Below are positions 54,749-64,000 of a DNA stretch of 64,000 nt, piece by piece; position 1 is the first letter of the stretch, and each line of letters opens with the position of its first letter. Where the stretch lies: positions 5,013,357 through 5,077,356 of the forward strand of contig KB906767.1 of the NCBI GenBank assembly GCA_000381625.1, read 5' to 3'. The translations under genes were made by a program, and so were the position numbers. The notes beneath the pieces are model-generated. The model did not search any database, was not told where the DNA came from, and saw only the letters and a list, made by a program, of their open reading frames with translations. The stretch comes from Bryobacterales bacterium KBS 96. GTDB lineage: Bacteria; Acidobacteriota; Terriglobia; Bryobacterales; Bryobacteraceae.

Positions 54749-57700
54749 CTACTCCGCAGGCAACGGCTCCTCAATGGCATTTCCGATATGGACACGCCGG
54801 CGGAAACGAATCGCCAGCCGGTCGAAGAAGAGATAAACAACAGGCGTCGTATAGAGCGTCAGGATTTGGCTCACCAGCAAACCGCCGACGATTGTGATGC
54901 CGAGCGGGCGCCGCAATTCCGAGCCGGTTCCCGATCCCAACGCGAGCGGTAGCCCGCCGAACAGGGCCGCCATCGTCGTCATCATGATTGGCCTGAAGCG
55001 AAGCAGACAAGCCTGGTAAATCGAATCCTCGGGGCTTTTGCCCTGCTCGCGCTCAGCCTCCAGCGCAAAGTCGATCATCATGATGGCGTTCTTCTTCACG
55101 ATGCCGATCAGAAGAATGATGCCGATTAACGAAATGACACTGAAGTCCGTGTGGCAAATCAGAAGAGCGAGAAGGGCGCCCACGCCGGCCGACGGAAGGG
55201 TGGAAAGAATCGTAATCGGATGAATGTAGCTTTCATACAGGACTCCCAAAACGATATAGACGGTGACGAGGGCCGCGAGAATTAGAAAAGGCTCATTCGC
55301 CAGAGACGATTGGAACGCCTCGGCCGTGCCCTGGAAACTGGCGTTGATGCTCGCGGGGAGACCAATTTGGTCCTCCGCTCTCTTGATGGCGTGAACGGCG
55401 TCGCCAAGCGAAACGCCGGGAGCGAGATTGAACGACAACGTGATGACCGGGAACTGCCCTTGATGATTGATTGTGAGCGGGGTGGTGGATGGCTCGAAAT
55501 GCGTGAAAGCGCTGAGCGGCGCCTGCGCTCCACTAGCCGTTTGAACGTAGATATGCTTTAGCGCATCCGGGCTGTGCTGGTATTTCGGGTCAACCTCGAG
55601 GACTACATGATATTGATTCAACTGCGTGAAAATCGTCGATATCTGGCGTTGGCCGAATGCATCGTAGAGCGTATCGTCGATCATCTGTGGCGTGATGCCG
55701 AGCCGCGAGGCGGTGTCCCGGTTGATCTTTAAAGATGCTTCCAACCCGCTAGTGAGCTGATCGCTCGCGACATCGCGCAATTGGGGCAGGCTTTGCAGTT
55801 TCGCAACCAGCCGTGGAGCCCATTGGTTGAGCTCGTTGCCATCGGCGTCTTCGATGCTGTACTGAAATTCGGTGCGGCTGACCCGGTCTTCGACGGTGAG
55901 GTCCTGCACCGGCTGCATGTACAGCCTGATACCGCTTACTGACGCCAGCTTCGGCCCTAGCCTGCGAATCACGTCAGTGGCGCTGGCCTCTCGATGGTCC
56001 AGAGGCTTCAGGTTGATCTGGATGCGTCCCGTGTTGATGGTCACGTTTGTCCCGTCGATGCCAATAAAGGAGGAAAGGCTTTCGACGGCCGGATCTTGCA
56101 GAATGATGCGCGCCAAGTCCTTTTGACGCTCGGCCATGGCCTGGAATGAGACCTGTTGCGGAGCCTCGGAGATGCCTAATATGATGCCGGTGTCTTGCAC
56201 CGGGAAGAAGCCCTTGGGCACGATATAAAACAGGAGCAGCGTGCCGGCTAGCGTCGCGGCCGTGACAACTAACGTCATCGTCTGATGCCGTAGCACCCAT
56301 TGCAAACTCGCCGCATAGCGAGCGATGACCCAATCGAACGCGCGTTCCGAGGCTTGGTAGAACCTGCTCTGCTGAGATGCCGGCTTATGCCGCAGGAGTT
56401 TTGCGCACATCATCGGCGTGAGTGTCAGCGAGACAATGGCCGATACCAAAATCGTCACCGCCAGCGTGATGGCGAATTCACGGAACAGCCGGCCCACGAC
56501 ATCGCCCATGAAGAGAAGCGGAATGAGCACGGCAATGAGCGAAACGGTCAGCGAAACGATCGTGAAGCCGATCTGCTCGGAGCCCTTTAACGCAGCCTGA
56601 AGCGGCGACTCGCCTTCCTCCAGATAGCGCGAGATGTTTTCGATCATCACGATTGCGTCGTCGACCACGAAACCGGTCGAGATCGTCAGCGCCATTAGCG
56701 TCAGATTATTGAGGCTGTATCCGAGCAGATACATGATGCCGAAAGTCCCGACTATCGAGAGCGGAACCGCGATGCTCGGGATGATGGTTGCCGCCAGATT
56801 CCGCAGAAACAGGAAAATCACCATCACAACCAGCGCGACGGTGAGCATCAGCTCAAATTGAACGTCCTCGACCGAAGCCCGTATGGTGGTCGTGCGGTCC
56901 GTCAGGATCGAGACCTGAACGGCGGAGGGCAGGGAAGCCTGCAATACCGGCAGGAGGTCTTTAATTCGGTTGACGACTGCGATGATGTTGGCGCCCGGTT
57001 GCCGCTGAATATTGAGAATGATCGCGGGCGTCTCGTTCATCCAGGCGGCCTGCTGATTGTTCTCGACTCCGTCGGCTACAGTGGCGACGTCCGAGAGGCG
57101 CACGGGTGCGCCGTCCTTGTATGCGATGACAAGTGAGCGGTACGCGGAACCCGACCGGAGTTGGTCGTTCGCGCCGATCGTGAACGCCTGGCGAGGCCCG
57201 TCGAAATTGCCCTTTGCCTGATTTACGTTCGCCTGTCCGATGATCGTGCGCAGGCTGTCGAGGCTCATGCCATAGGCGGCAAGCGCAGTCGGATTGACCT
57301 GTATGCGAACCGCTGGTCTTTGTCCGCCGCTGAGGCTGACCAAGCCTACGCCGGATACCTGTGAGATCTTCTGCGCCAAAGTTGTGTCCGCCAGATCCTC
57401 GACTTTGGAGAGCGGGAGCGTCTTCGAACTCATTGCGATCGTCAGGACCGGAGCATCGGCGGGATTGACTTTGCTGTAGATCGGAGGATTTGGCAAGTCG
57501 CGGGGCAGATAGCTATCGGCGCCGTTGATGGATGCCTGCACTTCCTGCTCGGCTATGTCTATGTTCAGATTGAGGTCGAATTGTAAGGTAATGATCGAGC
57601 TGCCATAGGAGCTGATCGACGTCATCTGCTTCAGCCCGGGCACCTGCCCGAACTGGCGCTCGAGCGGAGCCGTGACCGACGATGTCATCACATCGGGACT

Positions 57701-57862
57701 CGCCCCCGGATAGAACGTCGTGATCCGGATAGTCGGATAGTCAACCTGTGGCAGCGCTGAAACGGGCAGTTGCTTATAAGCGAGGGCTCCTGCAAGGAGG
57801 ATGCCGGCCATCAACAGCGAGGTTGCTACCGGCCGGAGAATAAACGGCCGGGACGGACTCAT
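54749..57862 (-). CDS. RND multidrug efflux permease, MdtB-like
   Basis: 1037 residues, paralogous to the preceding permease: [93 protein letters not shown]. In MdtABC two different permeases form a heterotrimer; the tandem pair here fits that. Starts inside the stop of the fusion protein gene (ATGA). No TolC-type gene in the window. Confidence 0.95.
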   Translation of the reverse strand: MSPSRPFILRPVATSLLMAGILLAGALAYKQLPVSALPQVDYPTIRITTFYPGASPDVMTSSVTAPLERQFGQVPGLKQMTSISSYGSSIITLQFDLNLNIDIAEQEVQASINGADSYLPRDLPNPPIYSKVNPADAPVLTIAMSSKTLPLSKVEDLADTTLAQKISQVSGVGLVSLSGGQRPAVRIQVNPTALAAYGMSLDSLRTIIGQANVNQAKGNFDGPRQAFTIGANDQLRSGSAYRSLVIAYKDGAPVRLSDVATVADGVENNQQAAWMNETPAIILNIQRQPGANIIAVVNRIKDLLPVLQASLPSAVQVSILTDRTTTIRASVEDVQFELMLTVALVVMVIFLFLRNLAATIIPSIAVPLSIVGTFGIMYLLGYSLNNLTLMALTISTGFVVDDAIVMIENISRYLEEGESPLQAALKGSEQIGFTIVSLTVSLIAVLIPLLFMGDVVGRLFREFAITLAVTILVSAIVSLTLTPMMCAKLLRHKPASQQSRFYQASERAFDWVIARYAASLQWVLRHQTMTLVVTAATLAGTLLLFYIVPKGFFPVQDTGIILGISEAPQQVSFQAMAERQKDLARIILQDPAVESLSSFIGIDGTNVTINTGRIQINLKPLDHREASATDVIRRLGPKLASVSGIRLYMQPVQDLTVEDRVSRTEFQYSIEDADGNELNQWAPRLVAKLQSLPQLRDVASDQLTSGLEASLKINRDTASRLGITPQMIDDTLYDAFGQRQISTIFTQLNQYHVVLEVDPKYQHSPDALKHIYVQTASGAQAPLSAFTHFEPSTTPLTINHQGQFPVITLSFNLAPGVSLGDAVHAIKRAEDQIGLPASINASFQGTAEAFQSSLANEPFLILAALVTVYIVLGVLYESYIHPITILSTLPSAGVGALLALLICHTDFSVISLIGIILLIGIVKKNAIMMIDFALEAEREQGKSPEDSIYQACLLRFRPIMMTTMAALFGGLPLALGSGTGSELRRPLGITIVGGLLVSQILTLYTTPVVYLFFDRLAIRFRRRVHIGNAIEEPLPAE

Positions 57863-59106
57863 GCGTGGGTTCCTTTAGGAATCTCGTTCCCTTCCGGCTG
57901 GCGGACTCCTACTTTCATGCCCTCCGTCAACTTGTCGGCGCCGTCGACGACGACTTCATCTCCGGGCTTCAAACCCTCGTCAATCGAGATATTTGTCCCT
58001 TGCGTGATTCCGACCGTCACCGGGCGCACATGCGCAGTTTTGTCGGTGATCACATAAACAAAGGAGCCTTGCGGTCCAGTCTGTAGCGCGGCGGCCGGGA
58101 TGATCAGCGCATCATGCCTGGTTTCGAGCAGAAGGCGGATATTGACGAACTGGTTCGGGAACAGCGTATTGGCGCCGTTATTGAAGACCGCTTTGAGCTT
58201 GGAGGTTCCGGTGTTCGGATCGATCTGGTTATCAACGGTCAGCAGAGTGCCAGTCGCCAGCTTTTTGGCCCCGTTTCGATCATAGGCATCGACGGGCAGC
58301 GTCGCTCCGGACCGTAAACGCTTAAGCACTGGCTGCAGATTGTCTTCCGGGATGCTGAACAGAACCGTGATGGGCTGAAGCTGCGTAATCACAACAATTC
58401 CGGTGGGATCGGTCGCGTGAATCATATTGCCAGCGTCCACCTGCCTCAGCCCGACGCGGCCGCTGATTGGAGCCGTAATCTTGCAGTAGGTGAGCTGGAG
58501 TTTGGCGTTGTTGATTTGCGCCTGGTCTGCTTGAATGGCGCCCCCGAATTGCGCCACGGTGGATGCCTGCGTGTCTAGTTGTTGCTTCGCGATGACCTGG
58601 TCCGCATACAACGCTTTATAGCGATTTAAGTTGGCCTGAGCGTCCTTGAGCTGGGCCTCATCGCGCGCCAGTTGTCCTTCGGCCTGTTCCAGTTGGACCT
58701 GGTAAGGACGAGGATCTATTTCGGCCAGTAGATCGCCTCGGTTCACGAACTGGCCCTCGCGAAATGCGATGTGAGTTAACTGGCCGTCGATGCGGGTCTT
58801 CACCGTAACAGTTTGAAAGGCCGTGACTGTGCCGAGCGACTGGAGTTCGACCGGCATATTGCCGAGATGGGCGGGCGTGACGACGACCGAGATTGTCTGA
58901 TGGGCTCTCCGCGCCGCTGCGAGCGCGGCGGCATCCGCCTGCTTCTGTGCTTCGAACTGATAACCGCGGTACGCGCCGTAACCAAGCCCCGCAAGCACCA
59001 CGAGCCATAGCCACCGCAGGCGGCGCTTTGGCTGTTTCGGTTCCGGAGTGAAGCGGTCCTCCGGAGTTCTTACGGGATGTCTTTCTAAGACGCTTGGTGT
59101 TTCCAT
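57859..59106 (-). CDS. RND periplasmic adaptor (MdtA-like)
   Basis: 415 residues. A signal-anchor ([20 protein letters not shown]) precedes the barrel-sandwich and hairpin: [82 protein letters not shown], then [22 protein letters not shown]. It links the permeases to the outer-membrane channel. GGAG lies six bases before ATG. First gene of the three. Confidence 0.95.
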   Translation of the reverse strand: METPSVLERHPVRTPEDRFTPEPKQPKRRLRWLWLVVLAGLGYGAYRGYQFEAQKQADAAALAAARRAHQTISVVVTPAHLGNMPVELQSLGTVTAFQTVTVKTRIDGQLTHIAFREGQFVNRGDLLAEIDPRPYQVQLEQAEGQLARDEAQLKDAQANLNRYKALYADQVIAKQQLDTQASTVAQFGGAIQADQAQINNAKLQLTYCKITAPISGRVGLRQVDAGNMIHATDPTGIVVITQLQPITVLFSIPEDNLQPVLKRLRSGATLPVDAYDRNGAKKLATGTLLTVDNQIDPNTGTSKLKAVFNNGANTLFPNQFVNIRLLLETRHDALIIPAAALQTGPQGSFVYVITDKTAHVRPVTVGITQGTNISIDEGLKPGDEVVVDGADKLTEGMKVGVRQPEGNEIPKGTHA

Positions 59107-59117
59107 GCCTTACTCCA

Positions 59118-59161
59118 GATTGAAAAACAGTGACCCCGCGATTGAAGAACAGTGATCCGCC
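59118..59161. repeat. Tandem 22-bp direct repeat upstream of the efflux operon
   Basis: Two adjacent copies (59118-59139 and 59140-59161) share GATTGAA.AACAGTGA.CC with three to four differences. They lie 12-55 bases before the adaptor start codon, so a regulator could bind them as an operator, or they may be a recent duplication. Confidence 0.6.
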
Positions 59162-59419
59162 GTTCAAAAGGACCGCTGTTCGATGAGAATGGATCTCGTC
59201 GGCTAGCGGCTAACGCGCGCGCGGAGTGATCTTAGTCGGTGAATCGCCTTATTTGAAAGACGACCCCTTTGTTCGCGATGTTACGACGCCAACCCGATTA
59301 CCCCGATTCAGTTTCAATTTTTGGGGCGGGCCGTGATTTCTACGGGGTAAGATACTGAACCGAAAGCGGTTTCGTCTCTTCTTCGCGAAGCCGTCCTGAA
59401 ATCGAAGTGAGTACGTGAC
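59162..59419. other. Upstream region of the efflux operon
   Basis: No gene. On the minus strand a TTTCAA-18-TAAGAT pair near 59223-59257 is a possible but weak promoter. Confidence 0.4.
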
Positions 59420-59980
59420 TCAGTGCGTCGCGCTCTTGCCGGAAGCCCTATCGCGGATTAGAAGCGACTCGATTTTTGTCCGTAGAGCACTCTCGTCAAC
59501 GACGAGAGCGTCTCCGGTTATTTCGGATTGATAGCGGATCATTCCTTCGCGATCGATGAGCACCATTTGGGGGAACAACACGCGCTGGGGAGCGAGATCC
59601 AGGAAGGCTAGCGCCGTTCTGTCGTCAGTGTAGCCGACGGGAAAGGCTACGCCGAATTCCTTCACAAAGCCACTCACGAGCCTGGCGGCGCCGTCGTTCA
59701 CGGCAATGTCGATTGCCTGAAATCCGCGCGGGCCGAGTTCTTTCTGCATCCGGCTCATAACCTTGGAAGCATCCTGGCAGTGCGGACAAGTGGTGAGAAT
59801 GAACTCAAGGGCAACGACTTTACCGCGATATTGTTTGAGATTCTGAACTTGGCCGCCGGGAAGTTTATACGTCAGGTCCGCCGCCGCGCGAGGAACCGCG
59901 GCCGCAAGCACGAGGCAGAACGCAGCAGGTAGTAAGAACAAAAGCAGAGACTTAGCCAAATTGTGTTCCTCTCTTTTCAT
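59420..59980 (-). CDS. TlpA-like periplasmic thioredoxin
   Basis: 186 residues from ATG 59980, with AAGGA about ten bases upstream. Signal peptide (SLLLFLLPAAFCLVLAAAVPRAAA) then a thioredoxin fold with LEFILTTCPHCQDASKVM (CPHC active site), LVSGFVKEFGVAFPVGY and FPQMVLIDREGMI (cis-Pro before Phe-type loop variant: LFPQ). It probably reduces or isomerises disulfides or is an AhpC/TSA-type relative. The frame extends to 60085, but that part lacks signal character. Confidence 0.85.
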   Translation of the reverse strand: MKREEHNLAKSLLLFLLPAAFCLVLAAAVPRAAADLTYKLPGGQVQNLKQYRGKVVALEFILTTCPHCQDASKVMSRMQKELGPRGFQAIDIAVNDGAARLVSGFVKEFGVAFPVGYTDDRTALAFLDLAPQRVLFPQMVLIDREGMIRYQSEITGDALVVDESALRTKIESLLIRDRASGKSATH

Positions 59981-60662
59981 CCGAGCCGTTCCTTGTACGG
60001 TTGTACCGCAGAATGGAGATGGCTGCTTGCTGGTGGCGTTCGTTCGGTCTGTTTGCAAGATCGGTTGTGAGTGTGCGAAAAACAATTCGCGACTATTTCT
60101 TGCACCCGCAAGATGCCGATGCTATTCTCAGGAAGTCGCCCGACGGCAGCAGCAATCGGGCGACTCGAACAAAGCAAGTTTCGGTAAAAGGGGCTTGCTA
60201 AGGTTGACGCAGTTTGATAGGCTGACAAATGGGCGCAGCGAAGTGTCCAGGTGGCAAGAAAGCGAAGCAGGCTGGTATCACCAGTCTCTCCCAGAGACGC
60301 TAGACCATGAAGTGGATGAGTTTAGCAGTCGGTAGCAACCACTCTTAAGGGTTTCAAATCCCAAGGTTTTTGGTCAAAAACAGATCGGCATGCAGAGAAG
60401 CAGCCGGTACGTGGTGACCAAGCGGCTTTCGAGGCCGGGTAGTCGGCAGGCATTTGCGGGGGAACTCGTAATCGCCGGTAGGGCTACGCAGATGATTGAC
60501 AATCTGGTTGGACGCGAAGAGAAGTAATACGTCAGACTTTTGAGTAAAAACCGGAGCGAATCAGCCTTCCTGTGAGGTAGAGCAATCTGCCGGGCAGGGA
60601 GATGGATCTGGGCAGAGCGGAGATGGCATGGGCTATCGAGCGAAGCTCAGATTAACAACAGA
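59981..60662. other. rRNA operon upstream/leader region
   Basis: About 680 bases without a gene. Possible promoter TTGCAC (60100-60105) - 17 - TATTCT (60123-60128), far from 16S. A TTGACA at 60494 has no well-spaced -10. The stretch probably holds leader RNA and the processing stem of the rRNA transcript. Confidence 0.4.
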
Positions 60663-62444
<1,782 letters not shown>

Positions 62445-62520
62445 GGGGCTGTAGCTCAGCTGGGAGAGCGCCTGATTTGCATTCAGGAGGTCGCCGGTTC
62501 GATCCCGACCAGCTCCACCA
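62445..62520 (+). tRNA. tRNA-Ala (TGC)
   Basis: 76 bases with encoded CCA. Acceptor GGGGCTG/CAGCTCC, anticodon loop TTTGCAT with TGC, T arm GGTTCGATCC. First of the two spacer tRNAs. Confidence 0.97.
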
Positions 62521-62573
62521 GTTTTGCTCAGCGGCATGGACGGTTTTGGCCGTTAATGCCCAACTAAGGCAAT

Positions 62574-62650
<77 letters not shown>

Positions 62651-62925
62651 ACGGCCAAACACTAGAAGTGATCCTTCGGAGGCAACTCCGAAGGATTTCT
62701 CCTGAGGTTTGGCGAGAAGCTAAAAAGAGGGATGTTCTGCTGAAAGGCGGGGCAGGATCTTTGAAAAGAGAATAGATTTGACGGGCAACTACAAGTTGCA
62801 AACGACGCTGTCGCGAGAAAAATAGGCGGCAGCGGGCGCTAGAAGGGATTGCGCCGGAGCGGCGGAAGCCGTGAGGGCGTGGTTCCGGACGATAAAAGAG
62901 ACTCAGAACGAAGAGTAGATTTTAT
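62651..62925. other. tRNA-23S spacer
   Basis: Includes GATCTTTGAAAAGAG (62757-62771), a boxA/antiterminator-like phrase before 23S. No gene. Confidence 0.5.

Positions 62926-64000
<1,075 letters not shown>

Noticed and set aside
60494-60522. TTGACA near 60494 as an rRNA promoter
   Set aside because: The nearest -10-like hexamer, TAATAC, is 23 bases away, outside normal spacing.

Overview
The window reads as a chromosomal segment of a soil-type Acidobacterium, most likely of the Solibacter/Bryobacter group. The reasons are a von Willebrand domain protein of the acidobacterial TIGR03436 type, an Oar-like TonB-dependent receptor with an N-terminal carboxypeptidase-regulatory domain, a duplicated DUF507 protein, and a 16S rRNA gene whose sequence fits that phylum. 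The phylum call is inference; the 16S gene here would settle it.

Layout. 1-679: 5' part of an Oar-like outer-membrane receptor (minus) running off the left edge. 1182-5147: large hybrid histidine kinase. 5154-10494: HAD phosphatase, family-2 glycosyltransferase, YciE/YciF-type ferritin-like protein, enolase-superfamily racemase/dehydratase and a PoxB-like ThDP enzyme, all minus. 11143-12663: NarL-type response regulator and a Tat-exported sugar isomerase-like protein. 12676-16231: a minus-strand run (sugar-1-P transferase, phosphoribosyltransferase, UbiA-like membrane protein, methyltransferase). 16344-20745: DUF488, DUF507, the VWFA protein, a beta-propeller protein and a badly frameshifted sugar isomerase pseudogene. 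20768-23211: FliJ-like protein, xseB, ispA, tlyA. 23349-25706: tmk, a type-4 uracil-DNA glycosylase, and a protein that looks like an aerolysin/ETX-MTX2 pore former. 25981-29493: two hypotheticals, cstA and its small YbdD partner. 29515-37687: porin, alanine racemase, small membrane protein, an inverted-repeat (MITE-like) element, an OmpA-like protein, a BNR-repeat protein and a ComEA-like HhH protein. 38070-42170: DoxX, acetate kinase, phosphoketolase. 42355-45714: ftsY, ribD, ribE and a toxin-antitoxin remnant with a double-frameshifted Doc toxin. 45765-51489: a compact A-T-TE synthetase locus. 51623-59980: tripartite-type RND efflux genes and a TlpA-like thioredoxin. 60663-64000: rRNA operon (16S, tRNA-Ala, tRNA-Ile, 5' part of 23S).

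The most interesting part is 45.7-51.5 kb. A single-module synthetase (adenylation, carrier, thioesterase; no condensation domain) is followed by a DUF6875-like gene and a YbaK/ProX-type editing protein. An Sfp-type phosphopantetheinyl transferase lies nearby on the other strand. The synthetase promoter has a perfect TATAAT followed at once by a CGAAC-N4-GTTCG dyad, the form of the Gram-positive-type LexA operator. A hand reading of the substrate pocket gives a proline-like code. Second is the aerolysin-like gene at 24945-25706, which has a strong ribosome binding site, no signal peptide and a Ser/Thr-alternating insertion segment. Several intergenic inverted repeats (8711, 32890, 37971, 51504) look like small dispersed elements, and two pseudogenes record recent decay.
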